Assembly (NCBI GenBank): GCA_009599575.1
Contig: VWND01000015.1
Location: forward strand, 186,001 to 250,000
Reading direction: 5' to 3'
Origin: Blumeriella jaapii
Taxonomy: Eukaryota > Ascomycota > Leotiomycetes > Helotiales > Drepanopezizaceae
DNA length: 64,000 bases
Shown: in pieces, positions 24,052 through 37,099 of the stretch
How the letters are laid out: each line of letters begins with the position of its first letter
Position numbering within the stretch: the stretch's first letter is position 1
Position numbers and translations under genes: made by a program
The notes under the pieces: generated by a model
Told to the model about the DNA's origin: nothing
The model's database searches: none
Seen by the model: the letters and a program-made list of their open reading frames with translations, nothing else

Positions 24052-27000
24052 GGCGAGTGAGCTTGGGCGCTGGGCTGAAAGAGATGTGTTGATCGAGGCG
24101 TTTGAGAAGGAGAAGTGAGTACGGAAGAGAAGAGAATACGGAATCAGATACTAGCAAGACGGGCAGCTCGCATCCGTGAAGAGAGGAGAGAAAGAGGAGA
24201 GATACAGAGGGGGAAGCAGGGCAGGGTGACAAACTGATAGGAAGGTGTGGGCGGTGTAACGTGACAGAGAGCAGCGCGAAGAAAGAGACATCCAGTCGTC
24301 CTTTACCTCACCTGACCTGACGTGGGTATGAATCGACTACTCGTATTTCATATCACAAGAGTCTCTGCGTCGACAACTTTCGATTCTGATAGAACACACC
24401 GGGATCGGGTAAAGTGGGGTTATCGCCAGCAGAGAGTCAAAATCTAGAAGAACCCCGCCAGCGGACGGCGCCGGGCTTGGTGTGCGGGAACTAATAGAGC
24501 AGGCTTGTGCATAGCAGATAGCCGCGGGATTTCCTCTATGGGATTTTGGTTTGCGATAGAAGTACGGTACTTTTCAAGGTAATGAATTTTTGTTCGCCTG
24601 TTGCTATCTCGAAGCTATCGCAAAGTTCTTACAAACAGCGCTGTGTGTAAACTATTGTTGCTAATAATAGCAAAAGGTTGTTAGAAAAAACTAGAACGAA
24701 ATAAAAGATAGCATTCATGACGTGCAAAGGCTGTCCTGTAAGTGGTTTTACTTGTGTATAAAACATTTAAATCTTCGTATCTGAAGCTAACCACACAATA
24801 TAAATTATAACGTGATAATACAAAGATTAAAATACTGGAAAAGCCTGCGATGTCTTTGGCAACAAGAATATACCCAAACGGTATGAAAAACCTGCTTCGA
24901 TTGTAAAACCAGTAGCATTCCCTATGGCAAACATAGCATGCATTTGCAGCGATTTGCTGATAGATGAACTTACAAGAGATATCAAAAACGCTGGGCCGAG
25001 ATTTATTTAAAAACGGCTCTACTTAAATGAACAATTCGCTTAGTTTGGCGTTGTCAGCCCTGAAACACGTGTAGCCAAGGATAGCGCCAAGAAGCTTTAT
25101 CCGGACCTCACTTTGTATGATATCTCCTAGGTAGACTTCGAAGTCTCGTATGCAATATATGGATTCGATTTTCAGCTTTGGATTGAATTAGAAACATGCC
25201 TATCATAACTTTGTACCAGCTTCCGAGCTGGAGACTTGGTGCTAGGTGGGAAGAATGTCCACAATCGGACCTCGGTCCTTGAATCAATTCCTTCATCTCG
25301 CAATTGCGCTGAGGCTAATGCTGCGAATAAGCCAGCGCTTTCTTCGGCGCACAAACGACACCTAATCCTTACTTCTAAGCTGTCCATTATTTAACAATGT
25401 GATCTCTTTGCTGTTGCTAGTATCTTAATATCTTTCTTCTCATTCAAGGTCCACAAGCCTTGCTCGCTTAGTCGGTTCACCCTCGCTAGCTAGGTAGGGG
25501 GCTAGCAAACCGGGTCCGGGTCGAGCATTCAAGGCTGGATTCTTGATACTGTACTGTAGGAGCCTGCATATTGATTTAGCGGCCAGTTATTGTTAAAAGA
25601 GCGGTTTACTAACGATCATAGTCGAACATACTATTGATACGCTAAGATATGATTGCTATCCTGATTGCTACAGGGAGGAGGAAAGTTTTCGCAATAAAGA
25701 CAAACCCATCCAAAGGCTCCATTCCAAGAATTCAGGCAAGATCGCTCCAGAAGACAACCGTTCAGGTGCTTCGTCCCAGCAACTTAACAAAAGCGCCTGA
25801 TCAATACCTAGTCTGCGTTTTTTTTTTTTGTGTAGGAGCCTACAGTGGCTCATTTTCAAGAAGAAAAAAAAATCATAATAATAAGAATTTAACCTCCCTT
25901 TAGCACAGCCAGCGGCAATGTTATCCAGGTCTCGATCGTCTGCACCATCCTCTTCTAAACGGACCAGTCCCGTTTATGGTTAGACACTCGCCATTGACGC
26001 GGTCAAGCATAACTCTTAGTGGCTGGGCATCGAAACAGGGTCCAGGCAATAAACAGTCCAGTACTTACTGTACGACCCCTTCTCCGCAGGAAATGTCTAA
26101 CTCGATTAACATATGGATGAAACGCGGAAACTGCGTTGATAGCATATATCTCGGGCCACCGAAACATTCTTCCGGAAACCGTCGAGAACACGGTGTTCTG
26201 GGCTTCTCCGGCACGACCACCCCTGCTCCCTCCTCTGTGTCGGGTTTGCGCTCGGGGGGAAAGCAGAATGCAGGTCTGATCTGGCGAAGAAGAGATCCTG
26301 ATTCTTCAAACACTTCGTCGGCGGACGAAGAGCACCGAGAGCGGCGTGGGTGGTGGGAAAGTAGGCATCGCGGATGAAGCGTTGTGTCTTGGGACGCTCG
26401 TAACAAGGCGCGGTTGTTCCGAGGAGCGGGTTGCGTGCCGTAACCATCGGCGCGGCGATACAATGAATAAGGCAGTACAAGCACAAGCAGCAGCAAGCAT
26501 TTTCATATTTACACTCGGGTTCTGCCCCCATCTCTCTCGATCTTCTACCCTGACGACTGGTTAGGCTTTTTCTGGGTCTTTTGAGCTTATAGAATTTGGT
26601 TTTCAAATGCCTTGGTCTCGGAAAGAATAGGAATAACAATAACACCCTGGCCCCCTTCCGGCTTTCTCAAGCATTCGATGCATTCGCGCGAATCCCGGGT
26701 GGCATGTCACAGGGTTCTCGGGATGGCCATTCCAACAGGCCATGCATTTGACCGGCCGTTTGGATGGCAGTCTCTTCGACACGTGACTCTTCGGCTGGAT
26801 AGCCGACCCGGATTGGGAGCATCGGATTACAAGCATGCACTTACCAATCACGACTAGCAGATCATAGGTAAGATAATTCTATCGGATCCGATATCTGGAT
26901 ATTTTTAGTTCCGGTCTATAGCGCTCTGAGTCAAAGGCTGATTCTGAGGTTTGTGATATATATTTTGTTTTATTTCAATTCTTTTCTACTCTAAGTTCCA

Positions 27001-28912
27001 AACTCTCTCTCTTGACTTAGGTTAGATGAGCTAACGCGGAAGCTGCCACACCAAGAGACAAATACGAAGAAAAAAAAAGGCCCCCAGAAAGGGTGTATTG
27101 ATATTCAAAGGACAAATCCTTCGAGATGTCTTCTGGCTTGCCTCAGTTATGTTGTTATTCAATTCCACGGAAGTCATTTTCCCAAATCACATACCTACCT
27201 AGGTATCAAACGCGAGTGCCGCAAGCGATGCTTGATGCCGGCTGTCGGTTTCCACCGAAAAACGCTTCTCGTACAGTACAACCAGCCTATAAACCTATGT
27301 TGGAACCGAGAAACCAGATACGCTGGTAGCGTACGTTTTGGATACGCCCTACACATGCCATGGAAGTACTGTAAGTGGCTGGCAAGCGAGACGCCGTACG
27401 CTCCAAATACCCACCTACCTATACCTACCTACCTACCTATCTAGCAATCTGCACCTTCTCGTTTTTTTTTTTTCTTCTGCAAGCAGCATCACCAAGCAAG
27501 ACTCCGCGACGATAGAACGTTGCCATCTCGAGCCCTAGCCTGCAAGACGACACAAAACAAGCAAAGGAATGAACGCCAGGCTGGTTCCGAATGGCACATG
27601 CTCGTATGTTGAAGCGTTTTCTATCTGCAGTTGTTGCTGGCTTGCTAAAACCGACATTTGGGCTGTGCCTCCCTTGTGCTGTGCTGTGTGTACAGTTTGT
27701 ACATACCAGGTAGGTAGGTAGGTAGGTGCAGCTCTGTCGGAAAGCGACCGTCCTCGATCCTCTATTAAACTGTACACTACCTACCTTACCTAGGTACTGT
27801 GCTACGAAATACAGTACATCTCCTTCGTAGGTATGTACGGTGCACCGTACGTGACAATCTCAATCTCCGCACCACCCGCGCGACCAACAACACAACGCCC
27901 GAGCGTCGCGACGCACAGTTCTTGCAGATAGATGAATCGGAATCGGTAGCGAATTGCTTGCTATCGGGAGCAAGAGCATTTATCGGATTGGAAAAGATCT
28001 AGGTTCAGAACAACGGGTCAAGAACGGGAGGCTGGCCGGGCGGGGATGCTGGTGATTCTTGAGGTAAGATTTCCAACCAGGGTTTGGGAATTGGGAAGAA
28101 TAAGGGCGAGTGCATATTCCACTTTTTTCGAGTTGGTGCAGCAGGAAGTTATTTATTCACTTGGATGATTGGACTCAGTCAGGAGCATGCGAGAAATGAT
28201 CGTGTGTAATTAAAATGATGAAAAATCTTTGATCCCCACTGAGCAACGATTTTCGTCAAGCTGGTGGTTTTCCCGAAGGGTATGAAAGACGTGCTCGGCT
28301 GGGGGGGTTTTTTTTTCCATGCAGAAGACCTCCGAATGAACAGTTAGATAGAAGGAATGGATGGCCTAAATAAAGAGCCTGTTTTATAAGCCTTTCTTCC
28401 ATAATTGAAATGGTAATTTTGGAATTGTACCTATGCACCGATGATAATTATTCGAAATAAACAAAAACAATATATCTACACATACAATTAACGTCAAAAT
28501 CTAGTCCACAAGTCCTGTTTTCAATACGATAGATACCTAGGTAGGTACCTTACTTGTCGTCGAGAAACCGGCTTTAGCGTTCGCACCAATCGCAAAACGT
28601 CGAAATACCTTTCTACGAGCATAGCTTCTGATCCATGAACAAAAGCTTTGTTCCTTTCGAGATTGCAAAACTGCGAATTCCCTTTTTAGATATCGGACGC
28701 TCTTCGTCCTTCCAAAGCCGTAGCTACGCTTTTCCTTTCGTATTATTTGCCAGTCAAAGTATGAATTGTCGTAATATTCAAATGTTAAACAGTTCTCGTA
28801 ACGGGGTTGTATATCAGACACGCTGTCGTAAGCGCGCGCAATCGAAAGAAAATGGTCGCAAGTCATCAAAAGAAAAGGCGGCAAGTTGTCAAAAGAAAAG
28901 GCGGCGAGCATA
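24052..28912. other. Gene-poor flank left of the transposon nest
   Basis: 4.9 kb without a gene I can support. The first 500 bp are the TPS2 promoter side. From about 24,560 to 25,900 the DNA is AT-rich with stops in all frames. Frames near 25,976-26,650 overlap on both strands and show no domain. Short tandem words ACCTACCT (27,413-27,440) and GGTAGGTA (27,708-27,727) and several TAC-CTGTAC-type words occur in 27.1-27.9 kb. Confidence 0.5.
27413..27440. repeat. CCTA microsatellite
   Basis: Imperfect tandem CCTA/ACCT units. A complementary GGTA run lies about 300 bp downstream (27,708-27,727), so the two could pair as an inverted repeat. Confidence 0.7.
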
Positions 28913-29004
28913 ATAGTGGGCTGCCTTCCCACATTTATTCTGCGGACACTCGAATAATATGGGGGAAAGCAAGTGTTCCATTGCATCCAAATGTTCTATT
29001 TCAG
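28913..29004 (+). repeat. Left terminal inverted repeat of the pogo-type element
   Basis: 92 bp that align without gaps to the reverse complement of 45,073-45,164. By hand I count 8 mismatches, every one a transition. TA precedes it at 28,911-28,912. Confidence 0.88.
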
Positions 29005-29941
29005 TTTGTTATTTTCTGCTATCGCAATTTGTATGTAAATACTACCAACGTTAAATATTTAATTATGCTAAATTAAAAAGGAATAAAATCAGCCTGCATG
29101 CGAATAGAATTTATAAAACTTTTATCAGATTCTACGTCGGAACTTCTATTTTTAATTAATTGAAGGTGATTTAAATCGTTTTTGTACGAATTTCCAATCC
29201 GAATTATTTTTTTTTCGCTATTTTCAGAAAGCTTATTTAATTTATCCAGCTTTGCTTGCAATTGTAGTATAATATGCAGTAATTCGGAGTAGCTTTTTCG
29301 TTTAGTAAAAAGCTGCTCGATTGTTATAGGAGTTTTATCGGGTTCGCGTTTTATTATATGGTTTTCGGCCGAAAAAAAGATAAACTTCGCCACTTTTTGT
29401 ATAATTTCGAATTCGATTTTTCTTCGTTTTATTGCTTTTACGAGCTTGGACTCCGAGATTCGTAAGCTGTTTTTTTTGCTTATTACAAGTTTGAGTAAAA
29501 GCTTTTTCGGCTTTTCGTAAAGCTAGCGTTTTTTCTGCTGCTTTTCGAATTTTAATTTTTTTTTTAAAATCGCGAACCGAAGCAGAAAAGCTTTTTTTTG
29601 TGAATACTTCGCCGTGATATGTTTTTGCGTTTCGAGTTTTTTATAGCTTTTTATTATAAAGATATATTTTGCATTGCAATTAATTAAGCTTTTTGTAATT
29701 TTATCGATGCAATATTTATAATTTTTTTGAAAACAGTTTTCGTATCGTTTGAAAATAATATAGGATTTTTGTTTTTAAATAAATTCAGGGCTGTAAACGT
29801 TGATTATAGTTCGGCTTTGTTAGAACGGTTTAAAGGCAGAATTGAAAGATTTATTTCGTTTTCTTTTTTTTTTGATTGATTCAGAAACCTTTTTTTACTT
29901 TTATAATTGCGTATTTTTTTTAATTCGGCTTTGCACGAAAC

Positions 29942-30210
29942 TGTGACGATTCATTCTGTTGCCACCTCTCGTGTCACCCCAGCAACTACGTATAGCTGCA
30001 AGCTCCCTGGTCTCCTGGTGGGTCTTCCTATTAATTATGGAAATTATTCATATATATAAAGCTTTTTCTTTTTAGCAACTTCTGCCTTCTGCAGTTGTTA
30101 ATTTTAAATAAATATCTTTGTTACAAAACCAAAAGCTCGTTTTTTATATTATATAAACACGGCGATCAATTAATTAATCTCCCAGCTTTTCGACTGATTA
30201 AATCGTTATA
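29942..30210 (+). repeat. 5' LTR of retrotransposon A
   Basis: 269 bp starting TGTGACGATT and ending AATCGTTATA. The 3' partner ends AATCGTCACA, so the original ends were complementary (TGTGACGATT/AATCGTCACA). The first about 100 bp look little changed while the last part is strongly C-to-T/G-to-A converted. Confidence 0.9.
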
Positions 30211-30299
30211 TTATTAACAACTTTTTTTCTACGCTAGCGACGGCGTAAACTATTTCTCTCTTCGAATTTCTTACGGATTATACCAAAATGATCGACCGG

Positions 30300-33200
30300 T
30301 CGTGAAAAGGCTTATTTTCGCATTTCGCGAAAAATGGCTTTCGTTTAACGATTTTCCTTTCAGCAGAGCTTTTCAGCTTCTGCTACCATACCTTAATCTT
30401 TTTTTTAATCAGCGAAAAAGCAACCTCCCCCAGAAGCTTTTTCTTTTAAAAAACAGTCCTTTTTTCGAGGAAAGAAAAACAAAGGAAAAGGCAGAGCGCT
30501 AACCATTTCGCCTGTTACTTTTTCGCAGCTTAGCGCTGAAAGCATTCAGTTGAAACTTTTGCAAAATTAATTAAAAACGCAAAAGCGTAAACGACAGCTT
30601 TTAGAGATTATACGACTGCGACAAACCTTTTAATTAAAGCGTTTGATAGAATTTATCGAACGTGCTTCTGCCAGTCGCGAATTTGCTGCTCCTCCCCCTT
30701 TTCGCAACGTTTTATTTTAATCAATAAGCGCTGCAGACCAACTTCCACGCTTTTCGCGAATTCTTTTTGAATTTTCCTATAACGGCCAAAACTTTAGCGC
30801 GCTTTTTAAACGCTATGATTCCCATTTATCTGCTGACTTTCGACTAGCTTGTATAAAACGCGTTCCGAACCTTGAGTTTAAATTAAATAATAGTAAAAAT
30901 TATAAAGCACGCTATTAAAAAATTAGAATTTTCGACAACTTCGAATTTTATTACAATTATTTCGCTAGCGATCGATTTCGCAAAAATTATATATTCGATC
31001 AGACCGAAGGCGTAGCAAAAAAGTTTTTTACTCCGCGTATTTTAAACCGTTCCGACCTTACGTTTCCCGAAAAATTAATGAAAAAGATCGCCGATTTTCT
31101 GGCCGATTTTTCAGACGTTCAAAAGGCGGAAAACGAATTTAAAATGCTTGCAATAAGTACGCACGACGATTTTTAGCGATTTTACTTGCGATTTTCTATT
31201 TTCGCAGCGAACGCTTAAATACGAATTAATAAACAGCTTCGAAACGCTTTTCGCGACAAAATACTAAAGCGTTTACGAAAAAAGCTGCATTTGGAATAAG
31301 CGCGTACAACGATTTTCAAAGATTGGCTTACCGCCGTCCGACAAAAAAAACAAAATCAGTTGGCTGAACGAATTTTATACGCGAATCGTTTTTTCATTAA
31401 ATTTATTATTTATCAAAATGATAGGTTTTTAATTAAAGCGTACTACGAGTCAAATCGTACGTACGAAAGTCGTTTAAATGCTTTACAGGCTTTTTTTTAG
31501 CCTTTTGTTTTTTTTTTTTTTTTACGCCAAAACGCTTTTTTTAGCGTTTTTTTTTTTCGATCGGACCAACGATAACGTTCGTTTTTTATTTTATATTAAA
31601 AGATTCGAGGCCAATCTGCACGATTTTTTACGGGCCGATTTTCGGTTCTATTCAAAAGCTTTCTTAGGCTAATAAATGTAAACGAGGTCGAACCGGCCGA
31701 AAATTCGCTTTTTGATAATAGTAGTAAAAACGAAAACCCTTTTCCAAACGATTTTCAAAACGCATACGAAAAAATCGAAAGCTTTTCCGCCAGTCGGAAA
31801 AACGCCCAAGCCTAAGCAAAGCTTTTTTTTTAAGCGTATTACGCGATATGCGTTATTTTAACGTTCGAAAGCTTTTTGATAGCGATTTATTAATAATTCC
31901 CGTTATATTTACCAAAAATAGTTTTTCGTATAAAATAAAAGCATTCGCCGACTCTGGAGCGAACGGTTATGCGTTAATCGATTCGGCGCTGATTAAGTCT
32001 TTTTTTTTCTTTTTAAAACCTTTGATTTAATTTCTTCCGGCTTTTTTTCCTGTAAAAGAGTATAATAAAGCTCGTGGCCATTTAATCATATATTTTACGC
32101 TTTTTAATTTTATTATTAACAATCGAATATAATCGTTTACTTTTTTTTTGATTATTAACCTCGGAAATTATAGTATGATTTTAGGAAAAGCTTGGTTGGC
32201 CGAATATTAAGTTTTACTAAATTGTAATAAACGCAAGCTTTATTGGCCGAAGTTTTATTTTTTTACAGCTTTTTACGCTCGTTGTATTAAAGTTTTTTAT
32301 TTGCATTTTCGAAAGATTTAATTTCGCTATTAAAACGACGTTGTAAAACGTAATAAAAACCTTGATTAATTATAGCAGACTTACGACGCTATGCGGAGCG
32401 CGAAAAGGTCGAATTTTATTCGCGGTGCTAATTTCGATAACGACGCTAATAGGATAATATAAAAAATTATATTATTTTTTCAGGCTAACGATTTCTTTTT
32501 TATTATTTTTTTTTTTTTTTTTTTTTTTTTTCGTCAAAACAGCTTTTTCGTTTTACGAAAAACAATTATATTAAAAACCGAAAAAAAGCTTTCGCCGCGA
32601 TAGCCTTTCAATTTAATATAATCGATAGTTTAAATAAGCCATTTTTTGAATTTTTTAAACAATCAGTTCGAAAACGAGTCTTTTAACCTACTGCTTATTT
32701 AATTTTTATCTGTTAGATTATTGCATACGCTTTTAAGCTGATTTTCAGAAAAAAGCAATTGAAGTGTTTTTAATTTTTTTGTACGAGATCGACAAAATAC
32801 TAGACGACCTTACGTATAACACTTTTTTTAAGATTTAATCTTATAATTTTTTCGAACGTTTTAAAATTAACGAAATATCGATTTCGACCTTTTTAATTAA
32901 TTTAGCAGAGCTAACTTCGAATAAACCTTTTTTCGAATCTTTTTCTCCGGAATACAAAAACCTCGAATACGTGTTTTCTAAGATCGCTAGCAACGAGCTA
33001 GCCTTTTACCGGCCCTACGATTATAAAATCGAGCTTATTATAAATAAAAAAAAGCTGAAATATACTTTTTTATACAAAATATCGATTTCAAAGCTCGAAA
33101 TTATTAAAACCTATTTGTAAAATAATTTTAACAAAAGTTTTATCGAATCTTTTACCGTTTTTTTCGCTGTTTTAATACTTTTCGCTAAAAAACCCGACGG

Positions 33201-36060
33201 TTTATTACGTTTTTGTATCGATTATCGAGCTTTTAATAATATTATTCGTAAGAATCGTTATTTTTTCCTTTTTATCGATAAGATTTTTGCTCGTTTTTCG
33301 AAAGCGCGAATTTTTACGAAGCTCGATATTCGTTAAGCTTTTTATAAAATTCGAATGGACCCCGCCAGTAAAAAACTGACGACGTTTCGTACGCGTTACG
33401 GCGCTTATAAATGCAAAATGCTATTTTTTAGCTTTACTAATAGGCCCGCAATTTACCAACGCTATATAAACGACGTTTTTTTCGATTATTTAAACGATTT
33501 TTGCATTGCATATCTGGATAATATTTTTATTTATTCGTCCGACCTTTTGAAATACGTTATATACGTTCGCAAAATGTTTCAAAAGCTCGCTGACGCTAAA
33601 TTACAGGCCGATATTCGAAAGTTTAAATTTAACGTTATTCGGATCCGTTATCTAGGCTTTATTATTTCGACTGAAAGCTTAGAGGTAGATTTAGAAAAGG
33701 TTTCCGTGGTCGCTTATTAAAAGCTTTTTATTATTATAAAAAATATATAAAGCTTTTTTGGTTTTTATATTTTTTACCGACGTTTTATTCGAAACTACGG
33801 TATAATTGCAAAGCTTTTAATTTATTTAACCAAAGCTAACGTTTTTTTTAATTTTATTTTTGAATATCAGGAAAGTTTCGACCTTTTTATATTAGCTTTT
33901 ATTATTATATTAGTTTTATAATATTACAGGCAAGACTTTTCCTGTATATTAAAAACTGACGCTTCCGACGGCGTAGTAGCTTTTATGCTTTCGCAATTCC
34001 ATAGTAACGATTGGCTTTCAGTCGCTTATTTTAGCAAAACTATAGCTTTCGCAAAGTTAAACTACGTTGTATACGACAAAAAAATATTCGCAATCGTAAG
34101 ATTTTTAAGCAATTTTCGTATTAAACTGGCTGGTTTAATTTATTAAATTAAAATAATTATTAATTATAAAGCTTTGGAATATTTTATGACTTTTAAATTT
34201 TTAAACGTTCGATAGGCACGCTAGGCCGAGCTCCTCGCCGATTACAACTTTTTTATTACGTATAGACCAAATAAATATAATTTTTTGACTAACGTATTAA
34301 TACGTCGTACGAGCGAATTCGACCGCTAAAACTTTTTTAAACGCATTTAGCGCTTGCAAATCTTTTTTCGAGCCGATCAAATCGATTACCGCTTTTTAAT
34401 TAAAAAATTTCGATTTTTCACGGCCTTCGAAACAGCTGTTTTTATCGTTGAAATATGATTTTTTTTTCGCATTCCGTATCGTTGACCAGCTTTTCCACGC
34501 TAATCGCACAGCTAGCAGTCTGATGGCCTTCCGAAAAAAAGCTGTACGAGACGCTACGAAAAAGAACGACGATAATAATACTCCGTTTTCGTATATATTT
34601 AAACGCGATCTGCTGTTATATTACGATCGCCTGATAATATTAAACGTCGATTATTTTCGTTTGGCCTTTATACGAAAAATGCACGATCAGATTTTTACCG
34701 TTTATTTTAACGCTCGCAAAACTACGCAATTGCTTTCGGACTAATATTATTAGCGAGGTATAACAGTTTTCGTAAAATAATATTATCGCAATTGTTACGC
34801 TTATCGAAAAAGTTTTGTTTTAAAAAATAAGCGCCCCGGCTTTTTTCAGCTTTTTTTTGTTTTTAACCATTTTTAAAAGCACGTTATAATAAACTTTTGC
34901 AGCTTTAATAAAAACAAACACGGTTACGATAACGTGTTCGTAATAATAAATCGCTTTTTTAAACAAATTATTTCGATTTTTTATTATAAAAATATCGACG
35001 TTCGAAGCTTCGCTAAATTGTATATATTTCATATATACAAGTATTTTAATCTTTTAAAAAGTATTATTAGCGATCGTGGCCTTTAGTATTAGTTTATTTT
35101 CTGGTCTGAATTAAACAAAATATTCGGTACGCAACTAAAGCTTTCGACAGCCGCTTATTTCGAAACCGATGGTCAGACCGAAATTTATAACTAATATTTG
35201 CAAAACGCTTTCGATTTTTCGTGAATTTTTATTAAAACGATTGGAGCGAATTTTTTTTAATAATGGATTTCGCTTAAATAGTCCTTTTTTACGAGAATCT
35301 AAATAGCTTTTTATTTTTTAAAATTATATACGGTTATATTTCTTATATTAATTGAAATTGAAAGCTCGATACTTTTTTTTTTTTTAATCTTTTATATAAA
35401 TTAAACGCAAACGAAGCTCGTGCGTACGCTCGCCGCTATTACGACGCTTGAAACTTCGCTAAATCGCATTTTTAATAAATCCACGACAAAATAAAAAAAA
35501 GTGCGAATAAGTTTCGCCGCGCGATCGATTTTGACGTTGGCGATTACGTATAGTTCGATATGCGTTTATTTCCGACCTTTCGGCCTTTTCGCAAGCTCGA
35601 CAATTTTACAAACGGCTTTTTTAAAATTATAGCCAAAATTTTCGACAACGCTTTTAAACTAAATCTTTTTAATATTATAAACGTACATCCAGTTTTCTAC
35701 GCTAGTCGACTGCGTAAAACAGCTGACGACGCGCTTTCAGATCAGATTAATTTAGCTTTTAAATTTATTAATATAATTAATAAACTTAAATACGAAATCG
35801 AAAAATTAATCGCCTGTCGAATGCAGCGGAAAACCTTTTAATATAAAGCTTTTTGGGTAGGTTTAAATAAAGATTTTACGTAGTACCCGCGTTTGATTTT
35901 ATATACGCTTTTTTAAAAGTGCGCGACTTTTATTTAGCGCATAAAAAGCTTTTCGGTTCTTCTGCAAAACTTATAGACTGGCTAAAGGCGTATTTCGAAG
36001 GTTTGAATTCGTACGATCATTTGGATAGCGACGTACTAATAGATAAAAGCTCGAGGGCGC
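30300..36060 (+). pseudogene. Gag-pol remnant of retrotransposon A
   Basis: Gag-like sequence is suggested at about 31,000-31,680. An aspartic protease core FADSGANGYALIDS is at about 31,943. RT at 33,180-33,720 has FCIDYRAFNN, IFTKLDIR and the active-site block YLDNIFIYS (normally YLDD). RNase H and integrase blocks follow, then a chromodomain at about 35,780-35,950 (KYEIEKLIACRMQRKTF, with W-VG and WYP-like positions). Many stops are present, and most can be explained by C-to-T or G-to-A change. Confidence 0.85.
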
Positions 36061-36083
36061 GCTTTTTTCGGACGAGGGAATAG

Positions 36084-36351
36084 TGTGACGATTTATTTTA
36101 TTGCCACCTTTCGTGTTATTCTAGTAACTACGTATAGTTGCAAGCTTTCTGGTTTTCTGATAGGTTTTTCTATCAATTGTAAAATTATTTATATATATAA
36201 GACTTTCTTTTTTTAGCAATTTCTGCCTTTTGCAATTGTTGATTCTAAATGAATATCTTTGTTACAAAACCAAAGGCTCGTTTTTTATACCATATAAACA
36301 CGGCGACCAGTTGACTGATCTCCCAGCCCTTCGACTGATTAAATCGTCACA
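36084..36351 (+). repeat. 3' LTR of retrotransposon A
   Basis: 268 bp, TGTGACGATT to AATCGTCACA. Here the pattern is reversed: the first part is mutated and the last about 90 bp look near-original. A purine-rich GAGGGAATAG precedes it (polypurine tract). Confidence 0.9.
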
Positions 36352-36509
36352 GAAACAGGCTATATGCCAGAGGTTTTTCAAGCGTCGCGTATTATATGTT
36401 ATTATATAACGTTTTGACGAATTTGTTTTAAATTCCGAAAGAAAAAAGTAATCGTATATTTAAAATCGAAGCTTCGCATAGCCGATTGTATAGCAGAAGC
36501 GTGGTAGTG

Positions 36510-36922
36510 TGTCAGGAACCAACATCACGTGTATGAGTCAGGTGATCCGCCAAGACCCTCTGCCTCCTACCAACCCTCGAATAGTATTCTCTGCGGATAG
36601 GCCGTGGGGGCCGGATAGTACTGTGGGGGCTGGAAATAATATTTAGGTAAAACACTTTATGGGAGTGATTGCTAAGAAACCAGTTATTAGGGTTATATTG
36701 AAAAGAATGAAAAAAGGTCGGGATAGGGGCTGGAAAAGCATACTAAATGGGGCTCGCCTGGTTTTCTGGGAAATATTTTTTTCGAGGGTTCCACCTCTTC
36801 TTTTGTATTTATACACGCTTTTTATTAAAAATATAAAAGGTAGAAATCAGTTTGATTATTAACCTAATTTTATTTGAATTTTATTATTTGAACTAATGTT
36901 TTTTTGCTTTTTAATTTTTATA
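36510..36922 (+). repeat. 5' LTR of retrotransposon B
   Basis: 413 bp, TGTCAGGAACC at the start; the end reads AATTTTTATA where the partner has AATCCTTACA. The outer (left) part is little mutated, the inner part strongly. Confidence 0.9.
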
Positions 36923-37099
36923 TTTTGATTTTTTTTTACTTATCGGAACGGCAATTCGATATTATTAAAACAATCTTTTATTATATTATTATACTTATAT
37001 TGTTATTATCGATATTATAACTTTTCGCATTCGCAGAAAACAGGCATCTCCAGCTATTTAAAAAGACCCAGCATTTTCGGCTGCTCAGGGAAATTCCGT

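Larger units (their letters stand above)
29942..36351 (+). mobile_element. Ty3/Gypsy chromodomain LTR retrotransposon A (RIP-degraded)
   Basis: A 6.4-kb element with LTRs at both ends and a perfect 5-bp target duplication GAAAC (29,937-29,941 and 36,352-36,356). Gene order protease, RT, RNase H, integrase, chromodomain identifies Ty3/Gypsy. It is inserted in the C-terminal part of the pogo-type transposase gene, in the opposite orientation to it. Confidence 0.92.

Noticed and set aside
25976..26650. Frames of 133-179 codons on both strands
   Set aside because: Mutually exclusive, no domain; one short frame starts with a weak signal-like stretch (MKMLAAACACTALFIV), not enough to call a secreted protein.
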